Source: Maritalea sp049801075
GTDB lineage: Bacteria; Pseudomonadota; Alphaproteobacteria; Rhizobiales; Devosiaceae
Direction of reading: 5' to 3'
NCBI RefSeq assembly: GCF_049801075.1
Contig: NZ_JBNAGG010000001.1
Coordinates: forward strand, 1,116,001 to 1,180,000
DNA: 64,000 bases
The position numbers and the translations under genes are program-made. Under the pieces are notes generated by a model. That model searched no databases, was not told the DNA's origin, and saw only the letters and a list, made by a program, of their open reading frames with translations. Positions 43,276 to 51,663 of the stretch are shown piece by piece; within the stretch, counting starts at the first letter, position 1; every line of letters starts with the position of its first letter.

Positions 43276-44418
43276 CTATCCGCCTTTGACAGACCCCGCC
43301 AGTAGGCCGCGCACAAAGTAGCGTTGCAACGCAAAGAACACGACCAACGGCACGATGATCGAGATAAACGCGCCAGAGGTGAGAATTTCCCAATTGTCCC
43401 CGCGTGAGCCGATCAATTCGCGCAAACGCCCGGTCAACACCAGTTGCCGATCGTTATTGCCCAAGAACACTGTGGCCACCAGCAAGTCATTCCACACCCA
43501 AAGGAACTGGAAGATTGCGAAAGATGCCAGCGCCGGGAAAGACAAAGGCAGCACCATGGTGGTGAAGATATGGAAGTGTGACGCGCCATCCATACGCGCA
43601 CTTTCCATGATTTCTTTTGGCAAGCTGGCCATATAATTGCGCAGCAAATAGATCGCCAATGGCAGGCCAAAGCCAGTGTGCGCCAGCCAAATGCCGAGAT
43701 AGGATTTACTCTCGGCACCAAACAGAGGCATCACGCCATTATAGAGCCGCAGGATCGGGATTAGCGACATTTGCAGCGGCACGACCAACAGGCCAACCAC
43801 TACAGCCACCAACACGCCCCGCCCCGGAAACTGCATCCATGCCAATGCATAAGCTGCGAAGGCGGCAATCAGGATCGGGATGATCGTGGCCGGAATGGTC
43901 ACGGTAAAAGAGTTGATGAACGAGCGGCCAATGCCCTCACTTTCCATCACTTCTTCATAGTTTTCCATGGTGAAGCGCGGCGGCGTCGCTGCGATATAGA
44001 GCACGCGTTGACCACGGCTGTTATCAAACTGCTCGTCGGATTCCCAACGGTATGACCCGTCTGCGTTCACCGTTAGCGCAGTACCGTCGCGCAAAGTGAT
44101 CGTGTCGCCAGCGGCATTGTCTTTATAGGTGTTGTTGGTCACACCAAAGAACTGAATTTGCCGCCCGGCGGCGTCACCGTCGAACAGATCACCCGCGATG
44201 ACATATTTGCCGTTTTCCTGAACTTGCAGCTCTGCTGTGCCGGTTCGGGCTTGGTCTGTGCGCTCCGTGGTGGTCAAAGCCGACCACCAGCCAGAGACAG
44301 AGAGTTGATCTTTGTCGCGGACTGAAGACACCAGCAAACCAAGCGTGGGCAATGTCCAAAGCACAACCAAAATCAGCAAAATGATGTGTGTGAAGATGCG
44401 TGACAAATCCATACGCAT
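43276..44418 (-). CDS. aglG: alpha-glucoside ABC transporter permease AglG
   Basis: The 380-residue membrane protein is the second permease of the sugar importer. An N-terminal helix (about 8-30) precedes a large periplasmic insertion (about 35-150), then five helices with the EAA loop LPKEIMESARMDGASHFHIFTTMVLPLSFP. The insertion after the first helix is typical of AglG. The ATG at 44418 overlaps the aglF stop by one base (TAATG), so I reject the longer frame to 44460. Confidence 0.92.
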   Translation of the reverse strand: MRMDLSRIFTHIILLILVVLWTLPTLGLLVSSVRDKDQLSVSGWWSALTTTERTDQARTGTAELQVQENGKYVIAGDLFDGDAAGRQIQFFGVTNNTYKDNAAGDTITLRDGTALTVNADGSYRWESDEQFDNSRGQRVLYIAATPPRFTMENYEEVMESEGIGRSFINSFTVTIPATIIPILIAAFAAYALAWMQFPGRGVLVAVVVGLLVVPLQMSLIPILRLYNGVMPLFGAESKSYLGIWLAHTGFGLPLAIYLLRNYMASLPKEIMESARMDGASHFHIFTTMVLPLSFPALASFAIFQFLWVWNDLLVATVFLGNNDRQLVLTGRLRELIGSRGDNWEILTSGAFISIIVPLVVFFALQRYFVRGLLAGSVKGG

Positions 44419-45416
44419 TAGCGTGTCCCCTCTTCTTGGTTGGCTTGGCGAATGTTCCAAATCATAATCGGCAGCACCGCGATCATGATCACCAGCGCAA
44501 TGGTTGAGGAGCGGCCGAAGTCGACACCGCGCACCATCCAGTCAAACATCAAATTGGCCAACACTTGCGTGTCCCATTGGCCGTTGGTCATGGCCAATAC
44601 AATGTCGAACACTTTCAGCACCAAAATGGTGATGGTGGTCCACACCACTAAAATCGTTGGGAAAATTTGCGGCACCATAATGTTGAAAAAGATCTGCACA
44701 TCATTCGCGCCATCAATGCGCGCTGCTTCCAGCGTTTCTTCGGGAATGCCGCGCAAGGCTGCCGACAGGATTACCATGGCAAAACCGGTTTGAATCCAAA
44801 CCAAGATCGCCATCAAGAAGAAATTGTTCCAGAACGGTATTTGTATCCACACTTGCGGCTCAAAGCCTAAGCCTTGGATCACCGCATTCAGGATGCCGAT
44901 TTGCTCGCTATCGCCACTGCGATAGTCATAGACAAATTTCCAGATCACGGATGCGCCGATGAAGGAGATCGCCATGGGCATGAAAATCAGGCTTTTGGCG
45001 ATATTGCCCCACCATAATTTGTCGGCCATCACTGCGATCACCAAGCCAAAGGCGGTGGCGCAGAAAGGCACAACAATCAGCCACAGAAGATTATTGAATA
45101 CGGATTGTTGGAAATTGGGATCGCCCAAAGCCCATAAGAAGTTTGAGAAACCTACAAATTCTGTGCCTCCAGCATCGAAGAAGCTGAGCCAAAGCGTGGC
45201 AAACACAGGATAGACAAGATATAGGGAGAGAAAGAAAAGTGCTGGTGCAAGAAATATCCAAGGTCGCACTGCAGCGCGTCTGCTTTCATCTGCTGGTGTA
45301 GCGTTTGCGCCGCCCAGCAATCGGTCCAAGACCCAATTTGTTCCCCAAAAATAGATAACGCAAGCGGCAACACCCAGAATTACGGTTTGGGCCGCGCTTA
45401 GAATTTGCGCAATCAT
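44418..45416 (-). CDS. aglF: alpha-glucoside ABC transporter permease AglF
   Basis: The 332-residue membrane protein has an extra N-terminal helix, then six segments of the MalF-like type, and the EAA loop IPEETLEAARIDGANDVQIFFNIMVPQIFP. It pairs with AglG to form the importer channel and is coupled to it by a one-base overlap. It is separated from aglE by 81 bp that contain a long hairpin. Confidence 0.92.
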   Translation of the reverse strand: MIAQILSAAQTVILGVAACVIYFWGTNWVLDRLLGGANATPADESRRAAVRPWIFLAPALFFLSLYLVYPVFATLWLSFFDAGGTEFVGFSNFLWALGDPNFQQSVFNNLLWLIVVPFCATAFGLVIAVMADKLWWGNIAKSLIFMPMAISFIGASVIWKFVYDYRSGDSEQIGILNAVIQGLGFEPQVWIQIPFWNNFFLMAILVWIQTGFAMVILSAALRGIPEETLEAARIDGANDVQIFFNIMVPQIFPTILVVWTTITILVLKVFDIVLAMTNGQWDTQVLANLMFDWMVRGVDFGRSSTIALVIMIAVLPIMIWNIRQANQEEGTR

Positions 45417-45453
45417 TTTGCTCCTCCCTCAATAGCAAAACGAACATATGAGA

Positions 45454-45483
45454 AGAAGACGCTGCACAAGGGCAGCGTCTTCT
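45454..45483 (-). promoter_or_regulatory. intercistronic hairpin between aglE and aglF
   Basis: Perfect twelve-base arms (AGAAGACGCTGC and its complement) with a six-base loop lie just after the aglE stop. No T-run follows. In sugar ABC operons such hairpins stabilise the binding-protein mRNA or cut readthrough, so AglE can outnumber the permeases. Confidence 0.65.
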
Positions 45484-45497
45484 CTAGCTGATCAAGG

Positions 45498-46802
45498 TTA
45501 CTTGATCGCATCCCAGCTTGACTGGATTTCTGCGGCAACTTCTTCTGCTGGTTTGCCACCGGCATAGTCCACCATACCAGTCCAGAAAGAACCGGCGCCG
45601 ACAGCACCCGGCATCAGGTCAGAACCATCAAACCGGAATGTAGTTGCGTTGAGCAAGATGTCGCCCTGACCGCGAAGCGTGTCATTGGCATATTTGGATG
45701 TATCAACACCTTTGTGCGGGGTGAGGAAGCCTGCACGTGCCATCCAAATTTCGTGTGCCTCTGTTGTTTGCAAATAATCAATCAACGCGCGTGCGCCTTT
45801 TGAATCATTGGTGATCCCGAACAGAGTACCAGCACCTAGCACGGGCTTGCCCAAATCTTTGCTTTCAAAGGCAGGGAAATAGAAGAAGTCCGCATCAGTG
45901 CCCAATTCGGTTCCTTCTGGGAAGAAGGACGGAATGAATGAAGCCTGGCGGTGCATGTAGCACTTAGGCGGCACTTCAAACAGACCTTTTGGGCTGTCTC
46001 GGAAGTCGGTTGCGGAAACAGCTGCGCTGCCGCCATCTACCCAATCATCATTGCGGGCAAATGTACCGAATGTCTCGATGGCTTCCACAACGCGCGGATC
46101 ATCAAATGGGATTTCGTTTGATACCCATTGGTCATACACTTCCGGCGACTGGGTGCGGAGCATAATGTCTTCCACCCAGTCGGTCGCAGGCCAGCCCGTT
46201 GCGCCGCCAGAACCCAGACCAATGCACCATGGTGTGCCGCCGTCTGCCACGATTTGATCAGACAGGGCGAGCAGTTCTTCCATGGTTTCAGGAACTTCAT
46301 AGCCCATGTCGGCGAAGTTATCCGGTGAATACCAGACCAAGCTTTTCACATCGACTTTATAGAAGAAGCCATAATGGTTTTTGTTGCCGTCAGGTCCAGC
46401 ATATGAGCCGAGATCAACCCAAGATTGACCTGCAGCATAATTTTCCTTCACCCACTCTGTGGTGTCGGCTTCAAGCGGTGCCAAACCACCTTTAGACGCC
46501 AAATCCGCGGCCAAGCCTGGCTGTGGGAAAATGGCAATGTTTGGCGCTGAGCCGGCTTGAACATCAATCACAATTTGCTGTTCAAAGCTGTCTGACCCTG
46601 AATATTCAACGTTTGCACCGGTCTTTTCGACAAATGGCGCCAAAACGGCTTCAATATGCTCTTTGTCTACTCCCAACCAAGGGCCAAAAACGCTGATGGT
46701 TTCACCTGACAAATCCATGGAATGGTTGTCCGCCAACGCAGCGCCCCCCATACCAAGGCTAAGTGCCAGTGCCGAAACCCCTGAAATCAAAATTCTTTGC
46801 AT
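45498..46802 (-). CDS. aglE: alpha-glucoside ABC transporter binding protein AglE
   Basis: The 434-residue periplasmic protein has a signal peptide (about 1-24, GAALA-DN) and the family 1 sugar-binding layout: ETISVFGPWLGVDKEHIEAVLAPF, QIVIDVQAGSAPNIAIFPQPG, and late WMARAGFLTPHKGV. It captures alpha-glucosides for AglFG/AglK. GGAGG lies 5 bp before the ATG. The 18-bp LacI-type palindrome sits about 100 bp upstream, so it is probably repressed by AglR. Confidence 0.93.
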   Translation of the reverse strand: MQRILISGVSALALSLGMGGAALADNHSMDLSGETISVFGPWLGVDKEHIEAVLAPFVEKTGANVEYSGSDSFEQQIVIDVQAGSAPNIAIFPQPGLAADLASKGGLAPLEADTTEWVKENYAAGQSWVDLGSYAGPDGNKNHYGFFYKVDVKSLVWYSPDNFADMGYEVPETMEELLALSDQIVADGGTPWCIGLGSGGATGWPATDWVEDIMLRTQSPEVYDQWVSNEIPFDDPRVVEAIETFGTFARNDDWVDGGSAAVSATDFRDSPKGLFEVPPKCYMHRQASFIPSFFPEGTELGTDADFFYFPAFESKDLGKPVLGAGTLFGITNDSKGARALIDYLQTTEAHEIWMARAGFLTPHKGVDTSKYANDTLRGQGDILLNATTFRFDGSDLMPGAVGAGSFWTGMVDYAGGKPAEEVAAEIQSSWDAIK

Positions 46803-47251
46803 GCATTCCTCCCATTACGGTGCATCAAAATAATATTTTCCTTTGGGCTGATCGGTTCACACATCATTGCCGCGTCCCAATCTGTTTTCGCCACCCACTT
46901 CCAAAACGTTTTGGAAACAAGGCGAAATAGTGCCCAAAAAGCCTGCCTTCTTAGATTTACACAAAAGTTAGTGGTTGCCAAGTAGGGAAATTTGCGGAGT
47001 GAAAATCGACTAATTTTATTTAATTTCAATATGTTAACCCATCTTCACCCAATTAGAATCAAAATTGTCAAATCATTTCAAACAACGCGCTCGCTCCAAA
47101 ATTTAGATTTTCGTCGCAAAAAATGAGCTCGTTAAAATGCGCACTAAATTGCACCAAAGAAAAATGGAATTGGGTGAGATATGGCCACTCCAACTCGACT
47201 CGTTTATGCTGCCATTTTCACGCTTTGTTTCACCAGTTTTGGCGCTAAAAT
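46803..47251. other. 449-bp intergenic region between aglE and the helicase gene
   Basis: Apart from the aglE ribosome site and the LacI-type operator (46899-46916), I see no gene, tRNA or clear terminator here. The stretch 46980-47170 is AT-rich. A small open frame at 47181-47441 on the plus strand overlaps the helicase start and has no protein-like character. Confidence 0.6.
46899..46916. promoter_or_regulatory. LacI-family operator TTCCAAAACGTTTTGGAA (aglE)
   Basis: An 18-bp perfect palindrome contains the same 14-bp core as the site at 39722-39735. It lies about 100 bp before the aglE ATG and is the only recognisable operator there. AglR is the likely binder. Confidence 0.88.
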
Positions 47252-48364
47252 ATGCAATGGTCTTCGCAGCAACAAGAAGCACTTCTCGCCGTTGAGAAGT
47301 GGCTCGCCGATAAGGATGCGCCGCAAATTTTTCGCCTCTTTGGCTGGGCGGGCACAGGCAAATCTACTCTGGCGGTTCATTTGGCGGAAGGCGTTGATAA
47401 AGTCGTTTTTGCGGCCTTCACCGGCAAAGCTGCCATGGTGATGCGGCGGCGCGGCTGCACTGACGCCAGCACGATCCATTCGCTGATTTATCGCTATGTG
47501 GACAGTAAAGATGAGGACGATGCGCAAGGCGGCTCGCCTGAGTTCAAATTGAACCGCGACAGCGAAGTGAAAAAAGTTGATTTGGTTGTGATTGACGAAG
47601 TCTCCATGGTGGGCGAAGGCCTCGCACGCGACTTGATGTCGTTCGGCAAAAAGATTCTGGTCTTAGGCGATCCGTTCCAGCTGCCGCCTATCCACGATAC
47701 GGGCTTTTTCACCGATGCTGAGCCAGATATTATGCTCACCGAAATTCACCGTCAGGCAGCGGATAACCCGATTATTCAGCTCTCCATGGCCATTCGCAAT
47801 GGTGAACAATTGGAGCATGGACTTTACGGCGAAAGCAAAGTGATTTCGAAGCGCGACGTGGATCGCGATGAGGTGTTGGCAGCCGATCAAATTCTTTGCG
47901 GCACCAATGCCACCCGCCTCACCTATAATGACCGTGTGCGCGAGTTGAAGCACCTTCCGGCGCAGATTCCTGTCGTCGGCGACAAGCTGATTTGCTTGCG
48001 CAATAATCACCAGAAAAAACTGCTCAACGGCCAGCTTTGGCGCATTGAGGAAATGGTGGAAAAGAAAAAGGGCATCATCAAAATGGAGCTTTCGCCTGAC
48101 GATGCAGGTGACCGACGCACGCGCGCCAAAATCAAGACTCACGAAAAGTTCTTCGAAGGCCGCGAAGATGAGCTGAGTTGGCCCGTAAAACGCGAATTAG
48201 ACCAATTCTACTTCGGCTATGCCCTCACCGTGCACAAAGCGCAGGGCAGCCAATGGGACAATGTTTATCTGTTCGATGAAAGCTACGCCTTCCGTGAAGA
48301 CCGCGCCCGGCATCTTTACACCGCAATCACGCGCGCAGCAGAACGGATTACGATTGTGCGGTAG
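47252..48364 (+). CDS. RecD-like / Dda-like superfamily 1 DNA helicase
   Basis: The 370-residue protein is a compact SF1B helicase: Walker A GWAGTGKST (31-39), motif II VIDEVSMV (D115-E116), motif III GDPFQLPP, and the C-terminal GYALTVHKAQGSQWDNVYLFDE with TAITRA. It lacks the RecB/RecC-binding parts of RecD and is closer in size to Dda-type helicases. It may unwind DNA 5' to 3' in repair. It stands alone, convergent with mrp. Confidence 0.9.
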   Translation: MQWSSQQQEALLAVEKWLADKDAPQIFRLFGWAGTGKSTLAVHLAEGVDKVVFAAFTGKAAMVMRRRGCTDASTIHSLIYRYVDSKDEDDAQGGSPEFKLNRDSEVKKVDLVVIDEVSMVGEGLARDLMSFGKKILVLGDPFQLPPIHDTGFFTDAEPDIMLTEIHRQAADNPIIQLSMAIRNGEQLEHGLYGESKVISKRDVDRDEVLAADQILCGTNATRLTYNDRVRELKHLPAQIPVVGDKLICLRNNHQKKLLNGQLWRIEEMVEKKKGIIKMELSPDDAGDRRTRAKIKTHEKFFEGREDELSWPVKRELDQFYFGYALTVHKAQGSQWDNVYLFDESYAFREDRARHLYTAITRAAERITIVR

Positions 48365-48440
48365 GTATTCGGGACGCGGGTCCAGGCTGGACTCTCGAAA
48401 AAGCACATTGTTTGCAATTTCAGCTTTGGCGTCGGATGAA

Positions 48441-48470
48441 CTGGATCCCCGGGTCATGCCCGAAGATGAT
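48441..48470. repeat. possible intergenic palindromic repeat
   Basis: CTGGATCCCCGGGTCATGCC followed by CGAAGATGA is a palindrome-centred sequence (CGGG-TCATG-CCCG). It resembles an intergenic repeat often seen in alphaproteobacterial genomes. Only one copy was noticed in the window. Confidence 0.35.
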
Positions 48471-48485
48471 AGAGTGGCAACAGCC

Positions 48486-49535
48486 CTAAAGCTTTTTCGC
48501 AATATCCAAATAAGCTTTAGCTTCGATGCTGTCCGGCATCGTTGCAACAACAGGGTTACCGCTGTCAGAGTTTTCCCGAATGGCCATTTGTAGCGGAATA
48601 CCACCCAAGAATTTCAAGCCCAATTCGCTGGCCGTGTTCTCGGCGCCATGATCACCGAAAATATGATGCTGACTGCCGCATTTGGGGCATTCGAAATAGC
48701 TCATATTTTCGATCAGACCCAAAATCCGGGTTTGAGTGCGGGCGAACATGTCGATCGCTTTGCGGGCATCGATCAGCGCCAAATCTTGTGGCGTTGACAC
48801 GACTACGGCGCCAGTCAATTCGACTTGCTGCACCAAGGAGATGTGCACATCGCCTGTGCCAGGCGGCAAGTCGATCACCAAAAGGTCCAATTCGCCCCAA
48901 TCGGTTTCGCGTAGCAATTGCTTGAGTGCTGAGCTGGCCATTGGGCCGCGCCACATCACCGCCTGATCGCCTTCCAGCATCGACCCGATGGACATAACCT
49001 TCAACCCATAAGCTTCGTGCGGAGCGAAAATTCCATCTTCGCGCACCGCTGGTTTGCCTTGCAAACCCAATAGCTTAGGGATGGATGGGCCATAAATATC
49101 CGCATCCAAGATGCCGACCTTTTTGCCCTCATGAGCAAAGGCCAAAGCCAGATTGACTGCCGTGGTGGATTTACCCACGCCGCCCTTGCCTGAGGCAACT
49201 GCGATCACGGTTTTTACGCCTTTAACGGGCTCTTTTTGAACAGTAGGTTTTGGTTGTCCGGCACTTTGCGCCTTTTGCGCGGCGGCCTTGTCGCTAGTGA
49301 GCGACACCATAGCTTTTTTATCGCCCGCGACACTGGCCACGGCTTCTTTCGCGGCATCAACAATCGGCTTAAACGCCGCTTCCATGCCGGGTTGCACGGT
49401 GATCGCGAAGGCCACCGCACTTTGCGTTACGATTATGTCAGAAAGGCCCGGATATTGCGAGAGCACGCCCCCGCCTGGCACATTGATGTTGCCCAGTGCA
49501 TTGCGCACTGATTGTTCCAGCGCCTTATCTGACAT
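48486..49535 (-). CDS. mrp: Mrp/NBP35-family iron-sulfur cluster carrier ATPase
   Basis: The 349-residue protein has an N-terminal MIP18-like region (about 1-85), a linker and a deviant Walker A ATPase domain with KGGVGKST (117-124), DADIYGPSIPKLLG and DLPPGTGD. The conserved CPKC pair for binding a transferable Fe-S cluster is present (YFECPKCGS). It delivers Fe-S clusters to apoproteins in the cytoplasm. It lies 18 bp after fsa and is probably cotranscribed. Confidence 0.94.
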   Translation of the reverse strand: MSDKALEQSVRNALGNINVPGGGVLSQYPGLSDIIVTQSAVAFAITVQPGMEAAFKPIVDAAKEAVASVAGDKKAMVSLTSDKAAAQKAQSAGQPKPTVQKEPVKGVKTVIAVASGKGGVGKSTTAVNLALAFAHEGKKVGILDADIYGPSIPKLLGLQGKPAVREDGIFAPHEAYGLKVMSIGSMLEGDQAVMWRGPMASSALKQLLRETDWGELDLLVIDLPPGTGDVHISLVQQVELTGAVVVSTPQDLALIDARKAIDMFARTQTRILGLIENMSYFECPKCGSQHHIFGDHGAENTASELGLKFLGGIPLQMAIRENSDSGNPVVATMPDSIEAKAYLDIAKKL

Positions 49536-49553
49536 AATATATTCCTTCGATCC

Positions 49554-50207
49554 TTAAAGGATTGATTGTCCTGTTGATTTCCAATCTTTGACGAACGCGT
49601 CCAAGCCTTTGTCAGTCAATGGATGCTCAGCCAATTTGCGGATCACCGCGGGTGGAATGGTCGCCACATCAGCACCCGCCAATGCACTGTCGCTCACATG
49701 GTTTGCAGAGCGGATAGAAGCCGCGAGAATTTCGGTTTCAAAGCCGTAATTGTCATAAACGGTGCGGATATCTTCGATCAGCTGCATGCCATCAAGATTG
49801 ATGTCGTCCAAACGACCAATAAATGGCGACACATAAGTTGCGCCGGCTTTGGCGGCCAACAGCGCTTGGTTCACGGAGAAGCACAAGGTCACGTTGGTTT
49901 TAACGCCTTTATTGGTGAAATAGCGGCAGGCTTTCAGGCCTTCCATGGTCAAAGGCAGTTTGATCACCACATTGTCAGCCAAAGACGCAAGGTAATCGCC
50001 TTCTTTCACCATGCCATCATAATCTGTGGCGGCCACTTCGGCCGAAACTGGACCTTCAATCAGGTCACAGATTTCTTTCACCACTTCAATAAAGTCACGG
50101 CCAGATTTGGCAATAAGGCTTGGGTTGGTGGTCACACCATCCAACAGGCCAGATTCATTGAGTTCTTTAATGTCAGCAACTTCGGCTGTATCGACAAAAA
50201 ATTTCAT
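49554..50207 (-). CDS. fsa: transaldolase-like fructose-6-phosphate aldolase family protein
   Basis: The 217-residue enzyme belongs to the short transaldolase/FSA family. The Schiff-base lysine is K83 (VVIKLPLTMEG), and DGVTTNPSLIAKSG, TLCFSVNQALLAAKAGATYVSPFIGR and ASIRS are conserved. It acts in sugar-phosphate interconversion, either as transaldolase in the pentose phosphate pathway or as FSA; sequence alone does not decide here. AGGTG precedes the ATG. Confidence 0.92.
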   Translation of the reverse strand: MKFFVDTAEVADIKELNESGLLDGVTTNPSLIAKSGRDFIEVVKEICDLIEGPVSAEVAATDYDGMVKEGDYLASLADNVVIKLPLTMEGLKACRYFTNKGVKTNVTLCFSVNQALLAAKAGATYVSPFIGRLDDINLDGMQLIEDIRTVYDNYGFETEILAASIRSANHVSDSALAGADVATIPPAVIRKLAEHPLTDKGLDAFVKDWKSTGQSIL

Positions 50208-50384
50208 AGGTCACCTGATCGACGTTAGGAACATTGTTGATGGGCCTTGTCTCACACTTGTTTAGCTATTCGCAAGGGCTAAAGCCGCGCAATCGGCCAA
50301 TATGTCGCGAACCCTAAATTATTTTTACCAAATGATCAAAAATAAATGCTTGTTTGTGTCCTCGCTCCCCGATAGCACAGAAAC

Positions 50385-50909
50385 ATGGCGGCATTTTCGT
50401 TACATCCAGATTGCAAAAACTGCGTGGCATTTTGCTGCGTGGCCTTCGCTTTTGATCAGGGCGACCATTTTGATTTTGATAAGGCAGCTGGCGTTGGCTG
50501 CCCTCACCTATTGCCCGATCATTATTGCCGCATCCATGCGCAATTGGATCAAAAAGGGTTTTCAGGTTGCGTGCGCTATAATTGTTTTGGCGCCGGGCAG
50601 CGCGTAACACAGGAGATTTACGCAGGCAAATCCTGGCGCGACCATCCGGAATTGGCTCAAGAGATGTTTGATGCTTTTTCCAAAGTCGAAAAACTGCACG
50701 GCCTTATCTCTATGCTTGAAGCTGCTAAAAGGCTCAATCTTCCAGACTCGCTAGAGCAAAAACGCGCCGCGCATCAACATGAACTTGAATCGCTCTCCAT
50801 CGCACCGGGAGACCTCAAGCAACTTCCCCTTGATCAATTGCGCCGAAGGGTTGAGCAATTCCTCAGCAGTTTGCGGCAAGAGGTTTCACCTGAGGCGCTT
50901 GGGCGATAA
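50385..50909 (+). CDS. Cys-cluster protein, YkgJ/pentapeptide N-domain-like
   Basis: The 174-residue protein has a Cys-rich N-terminal half: CKNCVAFCC (10-18), GVGCPHL, YCRIH and GFSGCVRYNCFGAGQRV, followed by a helical half. Such clusters bind zinc or iron in YkgJ-type proteins, and a closely similar block precedes pentapeptide repeats in other bacteria, but no repeats are present here. Function is unknown. No strong ribosome site is visible before the ATG. Confidence 0.75.
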   Translation: MAAFSLHPDCKNCVAFCCVAFAFDQGDHFDFDKAAGVGCPHLLPDHYCRIHAQLDQKGFSGCVRYNCFGAGQRVTQEIYAGKSWRDHPELAQEMFDAFSKVEKLHGLISMLEAAKRLNLPDSLEQKRAAHQHELESLSIAPGDLKQLPLDQLRRRVEQFLSSLRQEVSPEALGR

Positions 50910-51035
50910 CAAATTGCGTGCCTCCACGCACGCTCAGGCGAGCGCATCCCAACGACTCCTAAGCTACCCCCCTAAAATAGCTTCGCTTTTAAGCGCAAGA
51001 CCTCCTATTTCAAAAATATTCTTGATTTTTATGAC

Positions 51036-51043
51036 GACCGGTC
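51036..51043. promoter_or_regulatory. GACCGGTC palindrome at the tetR promoter
   Basis: The 8-bp palindrome lies between a TTGATT (51022-51027) and a TATATA/TATAAA (51044-51051), 14 bp before the TetR start, as expected for autorepression. With the -10 ending at about 51051, transcription would begin near the ATG at 51057, so the mRNA could be leaderless. Confidence 0.5.
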
Positions 51044-51056
51044 TATATAAAATAAT

Positions 51057-51653
51057 ATGAACACAAAAAAGAATGCGACGCGCCGCAAGCGCAAAGGCGA
51101 AACGACAAAATCGAAACTGACCGCAATTGCGATGGATTTATTCCAGCGCAAAGGCTTTGTGGCTGTGGGTTTAAATGAGCTTTGCAGCGCAGGTGATCTG
51201 CCGAAGGGTTCAATTTATTATCACTTCCCTAAGGGCAAGAACGATATTGCAATTGCTGTGGTTGAACAGGCGAAGCAGGAAATTGGCGAAGGCATTCGGC
51301 AAGCTGGCACTGCGAGTGACAGTCTGGACAGCTTCATCGCTGCGTTGGTGCAAGGCTTTGCGAAGAATCTGGTGCAGTCAGATTATGAAAAAGGGTGCCC
51401 CGTTTCCACTTTGGCGTTGGAGTTGAGCGCGCAGGAAGCTGAGATCGGTGCGGCTATTTCCGCTTGTTATACCCATTGGCAGAGTCTGGCGGCAGACCGA
51501 TTTATCGCGTTCGGCATAGACGAGCAGAAGGCTAACGAATTGGCGCAATTTAGTTTTTGCGCCCTTGAAGGCGCGTTGATTTTGGCGCGTACGCAAAAAT
51601 CGCTGCAACCACTGGAACGGGTGCAGCACCATTTGAGTAACTATGTAAAGTAA
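51057..51653 (+). CDS. TetR-family regulator (LmrA/YxaF type)
   Basis: The 198-residue protein has an N-terminal helix-turn-helix (about 18-62; AIAMDLFQRKGFVAVGLNELCSAGDLPKGSIYYHF) and a C-terminal ligand domain with GCPVSTLALE, the mark of the LmrA/YxaF subgroup. It is followed by two metallo-beta-lactamase-fold genes, 10 and 8 bp apart, that it probably controls. A GACCGGTC palindrome lies at its promoter. Confidence 0.9.
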   Translation: MNTKKNATRRKRKGETTKSKLTAIAMDLFQRKGFVAVGLNELCSAGDLPKGSIYYHFPKGKNDIAIAVVEQAKQEIGEGIRQAGTASDSLDSFIAALVQGFAKNLVQSDYEKGCPVSTLALELSAQEAEIGAAISACYTHWQSLAADRFIAFGIDEQKANELAQFSFCALEGALILARTQKSLQPLERVQHHLSNYVK

Positions 51654-51663
51654 GGCGTATCCC

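Noticed and set aside
47181..47441. 86-codon plus-strand open frame before the helicase
   Set aside because: It overlaps the helicase start in another frame and shows no protein-like features.
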